Shown piece by piece: positions 49,120 through 59,651 of a stretch of DNA of 64,000 nucleotides. The position numbers and the translations under genes are program-made. Below the pieces are notes generated by a model. The model had not been told where the DNA came from, searched no databases, and was given only the letters and a program-made list of their open reading frames with translations. The DNA is from Spongilla lacustris (Eukaryota > Porifera > Demospongiae > Spongillida > Spongillidae): positions 5,692,023 to 5,756,022 of the forward strand of contig OX442415.1 of NCBI GenBank assembly GCA_949361645.1, given 5' to 3'. How positions within the stretch are numbered: position 1 is the stretch's first letter; every line of letters starts with the position of its first letter.

Positions 49120-49733
49120 CCAGTGCATCCCACAGGTCATATGCTACGTGTGCACATTTTTGATGTGGGAGAAACTAACGCAAGTAGTTATCAGCAATTG
49201 ACAATTTGTGGAGTAAATGTACAGTACTTTAGTGACATGCAAACATTATCTGATACATGTAATGTACATGCACAAGGTATACCATCTACATAATGGTATC
49301 ATTATTATATACATCTGGCACCCAACGAGATAAACTACAAAAACACTATGAATTATTCAGCTCCATGCATATGAAAAAAAAATTGCCAGATTGCCTGTGA
49401 GCACAGATGATGCTTAGATTCCACTAGTGTATTCCAGTAATAATTTGTTCACATTTGAAACAAGTCAGAACCAAGCAGACAACTGTAACAGGCATATTTA
49501 TGTACGGAGCACTCTTTAACTCTTTGGGTGCCAAGATAATGATGTAATTATGTACATGGTATACCTTGTGCATGTACATTACATGTATTAAATAATGTTT
49601 GCATGTCACTAAAGTACTGTACATGTATATGATTTGCTCCACAAACTGTCAATTGCTGATAACTATACTTGCGTTAGTTTCTCCCACATCAAAAATGTGC
49701 ACACGTAGCATATGACCTGTGGGATGTACTGGT
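49120..49733. repeat. Large inverted repeat, about 205-bp arms
   Basis: Arms 49120-49325 and 49524-49733 are near-complementary across segments such as GTGCACATTTTTGATGTGGG and TGCACAAGGTATACCAT, separated by about 198 bp. The arms have diverged by small indels. This is a foldback-type element or inverted duplication without coding capacity. Confidence 0.8.
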
Positions 49734-50113
49734 TCATGCATGTGCTAAATATAGGACTATTTCGTTTTTCCTTATCATTCAACCCTTGTTTCCCTGCTTT
49801 TTACACCACTATTGCCTTCAAATCCTATACACCACCAACTTTCCCATAGAGAATGTTTTTATATACTTGTTTCATTGCTTTTTATAACTGGATGCACATG
49901 CTGTCAAATAGTCATGATATATTAACTGAATATCATAACTCATGTTGCATACGCTACTGTATAAACTTGGTATATAGAATTCCTAACTCAGCCATGGATG
50001 ATAAATATTGTTCAGTCTATCAACAATGTTACTCAGTGTTAATATAAAAGTAGTGAAATTAACTTTATCTTCTCATATAAGTCTGTTTTCTTCTTCATAT
50101 GACAGCAACAGGT

Positions 50114-50126
50114 CAGGGGCGGATCT

Positions 50127-50163
<37 letters not shown>

Positions 50164-50866
50164 CAGGGGCACGTGCCCCCCCCCCCCCCCCCCCCCGGAC
50201 GACTCATTAAATATTCATGAGTGTATTTTGCGTACTGCGTGTGATTTATAACCGCACGAAACAGTGCCGCGGTTAGCTACAGCGCGGATACATGTACTGA
50301 CAGGGGCGGATCTGGGGGGGGGGGGGGGGGGGGGCACCAAGGGCACGTGCCCCTCTTCCGGACGACTAATTAAAAATTCATGAATGTATTTTGCGTACCG
50401 CGTGTGATTTATAACCACACGAAACAGTGCCGCTGGTGCCGCGGTTAGCTGGAAGGGCCATTATGATACGATTATATTTGCAAACGTGCGTATTCAGATT
50501 TAAAAGATTGGCGCATCGCATCGCATATAAAAGCTGGGCTATATTCTTTGGCCCACAAATTTTAGTAGTTACATTTTATAAGTACGAACGCTATAAACTC
50601 GTACTTCTGAAAAAAGTACATCCATTGCACACGTATAAACAATATAGCTACTATTTAACAGGCCTGCTTTTTTGCGTAGTTTTCGGAGCTTTTTCAACGC
50701 AAAACGCGTTGGCTTCTGGGGCTCCGCCCCAGGCCCCGATGGGAGAGCTTGCAGCGCTCCCCCATGCCCCCTCCCTGGGCGGGAGGGGTGCCCCCCTCAC
50801 GCACCCACCCCGGGGCGGCGCCTCTAATTGTGCCCCCCCCTTCCCAAATTCCTGGATCCGCCCCTG
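50114..50866. mobile_element. hAT-like non-autonomous element with duplicated 5' end
   Basis: The left end CAGGGGCGGATCTGG and the right end CCTGGATCCGCCCCTG are inverted repeats. The first part (50114-50285) is repeated at 50302-50455, including its G-run and TTCATGA(G/A)TGTATTTTGCGTA. CAGGT flanks both sides (50109-50113, 50867-50871), though hAT elements normally duplicate 8 bp, so family assignment is uncertain. The 248-codon plus frame across this region (50427-51173) has no domain. Confidence 0.55.
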
Positions 50867-51038
50867 CAGGTGTCATTACAGTACTCTGCAAATTAAAGTG
50901 ATCTGTGTCAACTCAACTTCACCTCACTCCATGCACCAGATGATACACTCAGCATGCTTAAATGCATGCAGGGTCCTTCACAAGCAGCTACAATGCATGT
51001 GCCCACCCAAACTATTTTTATTGCTGTTTTTATTGAAG

Positions 51039-51477
51039 CCTACTCCCTCCCCTCCTACCCGTATTCCTCCCCTTATACCTACTTACAACTTCTATTTTAC
51101 CAATAGTGAGCAGCTGACACTCGATTGCTATATTGTAGCTATATTGTTTATCTTAACATTTATTTGTGGCTAACTTTAAGGCATTACGTCAATCAATGTT
51201 TGGCCCACAACCTGAATTTTAGCTGAACATCATTCAAAATTATGAACAGCTCAGGGTCAGGCAATGATAAATTTTTTGTTTCACTGACGTGGACTTCAGA
51301 TAATGTCTCCCATGTTTTGTTTAATGGTAGGTGTGTAGTGGCAGAGGATATAGGCATGATAGCATGCAACTACTAAAGTGGAAATGTGCAATCGAGTGTC
51401 AGCTGCTCACTATTGGTAAAATAGAAGTTGTAGGTAGGTATAAGGGGAGGAATACGGGTAGGAGGGGAGGGAGTAGG
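51039..51477. repeat. 90-bp inverted repeat with one mismatch
   Basis: Arms 51039-51128 and 51388-51477 are complementary over 90 bp with one mismatch, with a 259-bp spacer. The arm ends in GCAGTCGATT-like TCGATTGC and runs through AGTGAGCAGCTGACAC. Confidence 0.9.
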
Positions 51478-51563
51478 TGTAGGAGGGGAGGGAGTAGGGG
51501 TAGGAGGGGAGGGAGTAGGTGTAGGAGGGGAGGGAGTAGGGGTAGGAGGGGAGGGAGTAGGGG
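51441..51563. repeat. 24-bp minisatellite TAGGAGGGGAGGGAGTAGGG
   Basis: About five units of GTAGGAGGGGAGGGAGTAGG with GGT/TGT variants. It begins within the right arm of the inverted repeat, whose left arm has only one unit. Confidence 0.9.
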
Positions 51564-51639
51564 TACACTCCTTCCCTTTCCGGTAAGGGGAGGTGGAGGA
51601 GTAGGAGTATGCTATACCATTTTATAAAATACATATTTC

Positions 51640-53625
51640 TCTGTTACAAACAGAAGCCATGTGAAAACTGTTACATCTACACATAATGAATATTTGTTGA
51701 AAGGGCAAGGTCAGACTTTTGAGCATTAACAGTTTTCACAACTACAAGTAGAGTGAACTGACCCTATTTGTGCTATTGTTTACATAGGATAGCAGTACAT
51801 GTAAGTTATAACCTTGTAAGACTATCATCAATTGATGTGAAAGCTTGTTTGTTTTACCATACCCAGTTGACAGTCAGGCACAATAACAATTTTCGTGTAT
51901 GTACAGCTACACAAAACATTTATACACACAAGGTATGTGACCTCTCAGTCATGTGGATACACAAGCCTGACAATGCACACATCACCAAACCATACAACGC
52001 ATACACATGTAAAGTTTATAAACTCAATATAAACCTACATGTATATGTATACATTCAACACTTACTGTATATCACTCAGTCGAATTCGAATGTACCTTTG
52101 GGCTTTAGAGATATCTTTCTATTGCCTGTGAGGTAGCATTCCCCCCCCCGCAGCATGTTTGGCTGTCGATCGTTCTTGGAATCGCATTCTTTTCGCAGAA
52201 AAGTATTGTATACGTACATGTTTCAAATGTTAGCACACCAGACTAAATAATATGTCTATTTATGCAAAGATGTTGTGCAACTGGGATTGTCCTGTACTCT
52301 ACGTGGAATTTTCGTTGCATCGTTGCCTCTTTAAGTTTAGTTTTGGCTCAGGGTTCAGATGATAACATTCTCTTTCCTCTCTTCTGTAAATATTTCCTTT
52401 GTGTCCTATTTAACGCTCAACTAAATAATGAATGGCTACAGCTATAGCCGTATGGCTACTGTAACAAGCGATCCCTATGAACATACTTACTTGTACGGAT
52501 GTAACTTGAAATTCTGAACCTATTGATACCACTGACGTTCTTTGAAACAGCTCCCATGTCGAGTTTTTTCCCCAGTAAAGTTATCAACATATGTATTTAT
52601 GTTATCAGTTCAAGGTCCAATATGATCTACATGTATCTGACTCAAAAGGGCACTACCGCTTGAAATTCTATACATATTGGCACAATTCACGTCCTTTGAA
52701 ATGGCTCTTTTATCGAGTTCTTTACAATTAAAGGAAGAAAGAAAAAAGATGGCGCTATTCCGTCTGGGGATGAGGAAAAACAGGATCCCGTTTGTTCTCT
52801 TGAACCACACGGTTTTGGAACATCAAACAAACATCAAATGGCTCTCTTTTGACTTCTTGTTAGATACCGACAACTAGCTAAGCGATCCGATTCATAGAAG
52901 TCCCGTTAGAAGCGGGTCCCATTTTTTATGACATTCATAATCGGGGTCACATCCTATATGAAAGTTACTATAATTATACACACAAGTGACAGATCAGAGT
53001 ACATGTATACTAGTGTTAATTTAAGCTGCAAATGGGCATAGCATGTGATGCTGTCTTTTGTTTCGCAGCTGGCAAAAAAGACATCAAAAACCGCTCGTTT
53101 CCACTCTCTTTCCTTCTGCTGGGAGTGACCCAGCAATGTCGTTCGGCCTAGCTGCCCTACAGGTAATATACTCCCAATAAAAAGTAGTACTAGTGTAAAT
53201 TAGCAAACCTAAACTAAAATATTTAACTAGTACATGTACTCATCCAAGGTGCGATGTTTCAGACAGTTGAAGGCTTCAGCTGCAACAGATACATGCATGT
53301 AGCCTAGTACTACCCATACCAAGCAAGTACTGGATGGAGTTGGGAAACTCAGAAGAAACTGTACTCCCATAACCGTACATGTACATGTACCTTGACCCTG
53401 TGGGATGGTTCATCCCCTACCTCATGTCCCTTGTATCTCATGTACCCTACCCTAGCAGTTCATGAGGGCAGAGTCTAAATTGGATATATACATACATGTA
53501 CATGTGACATATATGTGGGTATGCACATACATCATGTACATGTAGTGTGGTCTTGCTGGCCCTAGCAGTACCACCCCCATCTTGGTATCACATTATATTG
53601 TGGTGAGGCTACTATGCAGTCCACC
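51640..53625. other. No gene seen
   Basis: Mixed sequence. Two diverged direct copies of CTTGAAATTCTGAACCTATT through TCGAGTT lie at about 52507-52570 and 52650-52720. No exon recognised. Confidence 0.4.
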
Positions 53626-53627
53626 AT

Positions 53628-53862
53628 ACCTCCTCCCCCTCCTCCTCCTCCTCCCCCCTCCTCCTCCTCCTCCCCCCTCCTCCTCCTCCTCCCCCCTCCT
53701 CCTCCTCCTCCCCCCTCCTCCTCCTCCTCCCCCCTCCTCCTCCCCTCCCCTCCTCCCCTCCCCCTCCTCCCTTTCCCCTCCTCCCTCCCCCTCTCTCCCC
53801 CTCCTTCCCTCCCTCTCCTCCCCTCCCCCTTTTTCCCTCCCCTCCTCCCCTCCTCCCCTTCC
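53628..53862. repeat. (CCT)n polypyrimidine tract
   Basis: About 235 bp of CTCCTCC and CCCCTCC repeat. Pro/Leu/Ser and Glu/Gly/Arg frames are artefacts. Confidence 0.95.
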
Positions 53863-54359
53863 CAGATAGTCTTTACACCTTTTCAGGTTACTATGCAGTC
53901 CACCCTCCCTGGTAACCAACACTGTATGAATCCAACCCTCTCCAAACTCCCTGGCCTTTTTAAAAAGATAGTTAAGTGAGTTTAGAGAACATGTGGAGTC
54001 CTGTAGGGATGCACAGTGAACACAGTAGCATTTAGATATAAAAAACAAACAGATTTGAAGGCAATGGTGGTGTAAAAAGGAAGGGTCAAAGGATCAATGA
54101 TGATACGATATATATTTTTTAATAGTCCTATATAAAACACTTTTGTAGTACGTACATTTTTAGTTGCTAAATATGACACCTCCATCCCCCCCCCCCCCCC
54201 CCCCCCCCCCTCAGGAGCAATCACAGCCCCCCCTCCCATTGGAAGAAATTGATGTTTGGCCCCATAAGACCCTCCAATGTGATAGATGTCATCATTTCAT
54301 CCTTCCATCCGGTGTAGTGAGGGGAAGGGGGGACATATGTCACACACACCGACTTGTTT
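53863..54359. other. No gene seen; C-run at 54187-54211
   Basis: Mixed sequence leading into module copy C. Its last 80 bp resemble sequence upstream of block 3 in the other copies. Confidence 0.4.
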
Positions 54360-54960
54360 TTTTTTTTAAACCCTATCATTGATAACCATGCATGTCCCTT
54401 CCTCCATACAGCTGCATGCTGGACTACATGTATGATAGAATATACAGTCCTGAGGTGGAACCAACCCTCAAGAAAAGGATACTACAGTCTGGTGTGTTTT
54501 CCAGCTGGGGAGGGAGTGCACAGAGAAGCCATGGAGTGGGTCTGGGGACAGGTGTGCTTAAGCATTACATGTACAGGACCAGACATTGATGGGCATACAT
54601 GTACATGTACACGTAACTTAACCTTCCCATACTGACCCATGGGTATCACATGACTCAGATAAAGCAGCTGCAGTTTGGTATGGCATTGCTCCTTAGTATG
54701 CTATCATTCACGTGACACTACCCCATTTTTTGGACCCCATCATACTATGACACCTACCCATCCACCAAGACTTCCATTCATCCCACTCCACAAACATGCA
54801 ACACTCACTGGACTGCACCCCCACACCACGTGCACATGCACACAACACCACACACACACCACACATGTACCCACACCACATCTACACCATTTTGAATCCC
54901 ATAGGCAAACATCAGAGATATTATCTCTGCCCACATGGAATATTTTGTGGTGGCAGTGGT
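54360..54960 (+). pseudogene. Calx-beta-like module, copy C (blocks 3-4 only)
   Basis: Block 3 (54365-54590) matches 3511-3755 at the DNA level, for example around GTGTTTTCCAGCTGGGGAGG and CAGGACCAGACATTGATGGG. Block 4 (54625-54900) has the GGTATCACATGACTCAGATA segment and the CA-rich end. Blocks 1 and 2 and the 45-bp minisatellite are absent. Frames are broken by deletions relative to copies A and B. Confidence 0.45.
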
Positions 54961-54987
54961 GAGGTTGGTTTTTAAAAGATTACTTTG

Positions 54988-55081
54988 AAATCTGATATTG
55001 TAAGGGGTATTCCCTTGGGATACCCCCTTCATACCATTGTATGGGGTACAGCTGTATCATACCCCTTACAATATCAGATTT
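54988..55081. repeat. 23-bp perfect inverted repeat, MITE-like
   Basis: Arms 54988-55010 and 55059-55081 (AAATCTGATATTGTAAGGGG and complement) are perfect, with further pairing of GGGTAT/ATACCC inside. It sits between module copies C and D and is absent from the other copies. Confidence 0.9.
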
Positions 55082-55402
55082 CACCATGTATGTATTTTTC
55101 AAATATAGATTCAGCATTCTTTGAATGTCTTCATGGTCTACTGGTGCAGATATACATGTAGCATCAGGATTTATAAAGTACTAACCGATATATATGTAGT
55201 AGCCTATACGTGTAGTATGTGTTCCTGTACATGTACACATCTATTGTGGTCTCATTGAATAGTGATTCATTCTGCTATGGCTGACCTCAGTCTAGGCCTA
55301 TGCATATGCTGAATACAGAAGGTCATCTTCTATTGATGGGTTTGATGGCAGGCACATGCAATGCTGAATGGTAGCTATATCATATCCATGTGTCATACTG
55401 TT

Positions 55403-55621
55403 CCCATAGACTTTTCTCTCTGTGATTGGAAGGTTCTGAACCAAGTTAACCTTGGGGTTGTGCAAGAGGCTGGGATATTTGGTGAGGTGCACATTATTTG
55501 GAAAATATTATGATGGAAAAACCAATTTTTCTGGAGAGGACTTACAACACTCCACATACAGGTGTAGTGAGATTACAACATCAATACTCACACATGCACA
55601 CACACACACACACATGCGTGT

Positions 55622-55697
<76 letters not shown>

Positions 55698-56400
55698 ACA
55701 TAATTAAGACCAATTCCAATGGCAGGTGCAGGATGCTGACCCCTGCAGTGCAACTATAGCCATCCATGCCGTACGCTAGACCACCCTCAACACCAGTGCT
55801 GCCTCCATCTGTGTGTATGTAAAGACAGTCAACAACCCTCATGGGGTGGTGCAGTTTGCACAGGGGACAGTCCACTGTACACGTCATTTCTTCACAAGAC
55901 ACTTACCACTTTCAGTCAGGTAAGCCATTGGGAGAGTGGGAATACTGGAATAGTTAGGAGGGGGGTGGGGAGAGAGGAGATATGTAGTGTTTAAGGTTAT
56001 AAGGCAGTTGAATGGAGGAGAAAGTTCCTACATACATGTATGTACATGTAGCTAACTTATGCACTGTACATACCCCTGACCTGTTTGCGCATAAGGCACC
56101 TTATACATTGTTCATATATATGTGTGTTCACGAGTGTATTAGTGATGAACTTGCATGTACTCGTACATGTGTGGTGGTGACATCAAGTTAACATTAAGTT
56201 ATCTAATCACTTCAAATTCTGAATGTATCTGCATCTGATGTACATTAAAAACCAGCAAACCACTTACCATCAGAACGTATTGTTTTTAAACTCTATCATT
56301 GATAACCATGCATGTCCCATCTTCCATACAGTATATCATACCTGTGTGCACACACCTGATGCCTTAACTTCATACCCTCAAGAAAGTGATACTACAGTCT
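55403..56400 (+). pseudogene. Calx-beta-like module, copy D
   Basis: Block 1 (55403-55540) reads VLNQ and GVVQEAGIFGEVHIIWKIL and then stops. A CA repeat follows (55590-55702), then block 2 (55718-55920, with NNPHGVVQFAQ-like DNA in which GTGGTGCAGTTTGCACAGG is kept), a GTAAG donor at 55920, and the start of block 3 (56290-56400), which is cut by the CT-rich tract. No continuous frame. Confidence 0.45.
55590..55702. repeat. (CA)n microsatellite
   Basis: CA repeat inside module copy D. Copies A, B and E have shorter CA repeats at the same place. Confidence 0.95.
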
Positions 56401-56955
56401 CCTCCCTCCCCCTCCTCCCTCTCCCTCCTCCTCCTCCCTCTCCCTCCCCCTCCTCTCTCCCTCCCTCCCTCCCTCCCTCCCCCTCCTCCCTCTCCCACCC
56501 CCTCCTCTCTCCCTCCCTCCTTCCCCTCCCCCTCCTCCCTCCCTCTCTCCCTCCCTCCCTTCCTCCCCTTCCACCCTCCCTCCCTCCCTCCCTCCCTCCC
56601 TCCCTCCCTCCCTCCCTCCCTCCCTCCCTCTCCTCCCTCCCTCTCCTCCTTCCCTCCCTCCTCCCTCCCTCCTCCCTCTCCTCCCTCCCTCTCCCCCTCC
56701 CTCCCCCTCCCTCCCCCTCCTCCCTCTCCCTCCCTCCCTCTCTCCTCCCTCCCCCTCCTCCCTCCCCCTCCTCCCTCCCCCTCCCTCCTCCCTCCCTCCC
56801 TCCCTCACTCCCCCTTCATCCTCCCTCTTCCTCCCACCCTCCTCCCTCGATCTCCCCTCCTCCCTCCCCCTCCCTCCTCTACCTCCCTCCCTACCCTCCT
56901 CCTCGTCCCTTCCCCCTCCTCTCTCCCCTCTATCCCCCCCTATCCTTTTTATTGT
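56396..56955. repeat. Polypyrimidine (CCCTC)n tract, 560 bp
   Basis: Nearly pure C/T, followed by TTTTTATTGTCCTTCAGTCTGT as after the tract at 2332-2594. It sits between block 3 of copy D and block 1 of copy E. The 250-codon Pro/Ser/Leu frame is an artefact. Confidence 0.95.
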
Positions 56956-57067
56956 CCTTCAGTCTGTCAAGCTGATATGTGGGCAAATGTCACACATATA
57001 TTCCATCTCTGTGTGCATCTTTACCTCCAGTGGTAGTAGCTATATCATATCCATGTGTCATACTGTT

Positions 57068-58110
57068 CCCATAGACTTCTCTCTCTGTGATTGGAAGGTT
57101 CTGAACCAAGTTCACCTTGGGGTTGTGCAAGAGGCTGGGATATTTGGTGAGGTGCACATTATTTGGAAAATATTATGATGAAAAATATTATGATGGAAAT
57201 TATGATGATGGAAAATCAATTCTTCTGGAGAGGTAAGGATTGTAGTATATGCACTTATAACACATACATGTAGCTGGTGTACTCAGATTACAACATCAAT
57301 ACTCACACATGTACACACACACATGCACACAGACACGCGACGTACACACATGCACACACACACACATGCACACACACATACACAGGGGAAAGGATTGCTG
57401 ACCACAGCAGTGCAACTTTAGCCATCCAAGCCATACACCATCATTTTTGTTTCTCAGTAAAACCATTAATTGATAACCATGTCCCTTCTGCCACATACTG
57501 CTGCTGAGAACTATGAAAATGACAGAATTGCCGAAAGGAACCCTCAAGAAAGTGATACAACAATCTGGTGTGTTTTCCAGCTGGGGAGGGAGAGCACAGA
57601 GAAGCCATGGAGTGGGTCTGGGGACTCAGGTGTGCTCACCTAAGCTGCATTAGGACCAGACATTGATGGGCATATCTGCTATGATGTGAACTTGTACCAA
57701 TCTGTGTAATAGATTATTGAGCAATTGTTGTACATGTACATGTTGCAGTTGTTACATTTCTTTGGCTATAGTATTGGGAAATAGTGGTGTTGCATGTAAC
57801 TTAGATAGAACATTATTTCTTTGGCTAGTGTGGTGTTGTAACTGGCTGGTATAGAAAGCATGTTACTTAACCTCCCCATACTGAACTCATACAACACACA
57901 CCCTCCACCACGACCTCCAATCATCCCACTCCACAAGCATGCAACACTCATTGAGACTGCACCCCACACCACCTGCACATGCACACAATACCACACACAC
58001 ACCACACAATGCACACAATACCACACACACACCACACATGCACCCAATACACCACACATGCATATAACACCACACACACACCACACATGCTCCCAACACC
58101 ATGCCACATG
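57068..58110 (+). pseudogene. Calx-beta-like module, copy E
   Basis: Block 1 (57068-57231) reads DFSLCDWKVLNQVHLGVVQE and then AGIFGEVHIIWKI before a stop, the clearest version. Block 2 (57383-57450) reads GERIADHSSATLAIQAI, which resembles the central strand of a Calx-beta repeat, then is deleted. Block 3 (57455-57720) keeps GPDIDGHICYDVNLYQSV and a stop. Block 4 (57885-58110) follows. Copies D and E are direct neighbours, showing tandem duplication of the block. Confidence 0.5.
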
Positions 58111-58139
58111 CAAACATCAACTTATCTACTTCCAAATGT

Positions 58140-58387
58140 AAATAAAGGCCTGCTTAAGTACTGCATACGAGGAGAGAAGGTCATACAGAAGCTGACATCA
58201 GGGGAGAGTTCATTCATAAGTTTGGTCAGAAAGGATCAGGTCAGGGAAAAGTTTAATACTCCTGAGGCAGTCATCATTGACTCAGACAAACAGAGGGATT
58301 GTTTCTGATTTATGGAACGATAGGATCCAAATATTCAACTAAGATGGTGGTTGGTTGTTAACCATAAATGGTTTCCTGAAACTCCTG
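58140..58387 (+). pseudogene. TRIM-NHL fragment (NHL repeats) cut by assembly gap
   Basis: The DNA from 58170 onward closely matches 22745-22945 (GCTGACATCAGGGG, TTCATTCATAAGTTTGGTCA, GATAGGATCCAAATATTCAA). The frame is broken by at least two one-base insertions and a TAA in place of the Glu codon of NEDGGW. It ends at the run of N. Confidence 0.8.
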
Positions 58388-58587
58388 NNNNNNNNNNNNN
58401 NNNNNNNNNNNNNNNNNNNNNNNNNNNNNNNNNNNNNNNNNNNNNNNNNNNNNNNNNNNNNNNNNNNNNNNNNNNNNNNNNNNNNNNNNNNNNNNNNNNN
58501 NNNNNNNNNNNNNNNNNNNNNNNNNNNNNNNNNNNNNNNNNNNNNNNNNNNNNNNNNNNNNNNNNNNNNNNNNNNNNNNNNNNNNNN
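58388..58587. other. Assembly gap (200 N)
   Basis: Exactly 200 unknown bases. The round number suggests a placeholder. Sequence on the right does not continue the NHL fragment. Confidence 0.99.
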
Positions 58588-58664
58588 CAACATATTTTAA
58601 CTGAGCATCCATTGGTACAGGTAGGAAGTGAATAGATACAACTGAATAAATTTCGTGAGCAGGT

Positions 58665-58735
58665 TCCTTCTTCTTTGTGGTCCAGATTGAGTTCTCTCGA
58701 GGGTGATGGTTTGCAGAGCCAGTGTCTTAACCAGC
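58665..58735 (-). ncRNA. tRNA-like / SINE-head-like sequence
   Basis: The minus strand reads CAGCTGGTTAAGACACTGGC, then TCTGCAAACC, then ACTCAATCTGGACCACA. This resembles the A-box and B-box halves of a Leu-type tRNA-derived sequence. No paired acceptor stem or standard B box (GGTTCGAATCC) is intact, so it is at best a decayed tRNA-derived SINE. Confidence 0.25.
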
Positions 58736-58781
58736 TGTGTGTGTGTGTGTGTGTACATGTGTGTGTGTGTACATGTGTGTG

Positions 58782-58860
<79 letters not shown>

Positions 58861-58862
58861 AT
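58736..58862. repeat. (GT)n microsatellite with ACAT interruptions
   Basis: About 127 bp of GT repeat following the tRNA-like segment. Confidence 0.95.
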
Positions 58863-59651
58863 GTGCAGTCATATCCACATCTACTTGAGGTGGCTTGCAT
58901 ACATACATGTGCCATGGGAGAGCGTTGAGTACATTTGCCATGGGAGGGTGCTGCTTGCAGCTACTGCAGAAGTTAGATGGATGAACACCAGAGATATCTG
59001 TTTTTGCATTAATGCAAAAGGCTGCTTGGCGGTTAGCACTGAAATCATTGCACTGGTAATACAGCATCTTTCTTCATCTCTTTAGTAGCAACTCAGTAGC
59101 CTATTGCCACACACCTGCAGCACAAAAATAATCCTTGCCTGTTATAATCCATTCCATATATATATATATGATTTGCCTAGCTGTGCATGTGTCATTGTTT
59201 ACTAATAATTATTCATATTAATAACAAGGATGCTGCTAGCTAGCACGCTGCCACACTATGCAGGTTCCTGCCGAAGCTTTCAAATACGTATAATTATACA
59301 CGTATGCATGCCACTTATCCCAACATAGCTAATTTCTCAACTAACACTTCTTTTAAGTCTCAGGCAATGCATAGAAACACACAAAAGCAAAAATGCATGC
59401 AACTCTAACATATTCATTGCCACTCACATGGCGCCGTAGCAACGGTACCACTGAAGGCGGATTACGTAACTGCAAATCCTCTATAGAAATAATTTTATCG
59501 CCATAGCTTCTGTAGCTAAAGTAATGCACTATCCGCATGTAATAACAAACCACAGCACATATAATGCAATTTTATAAAAATGAACCATTCTTTAGAAATG
59601 TATAACTTATTTTATGTTATAAAGCCATTGTCACTATTACATTATGTGCAG
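58863..59651. other. No gene seen
   Basis: Mixed AT-rich sequence upstream of receptor copy 4; would include its former promoter. Confidence 0.4.

Noticed and set aside
50427..51173. 248-codon plus-strand frame
   Set aside because: It crosses the right end of the hAT-like element and an inverted repeat, shows no domain, and its composition is not coding-like.
56223..57036. Pro/Ser/Leu frames up to 250 codons
   Set aside because: Artefacts of the polypyrimidine tract.
58335..58635. Open frames across the N run
   Set aside because: Unknown bases were treated as open; nothing can be said across the gap.
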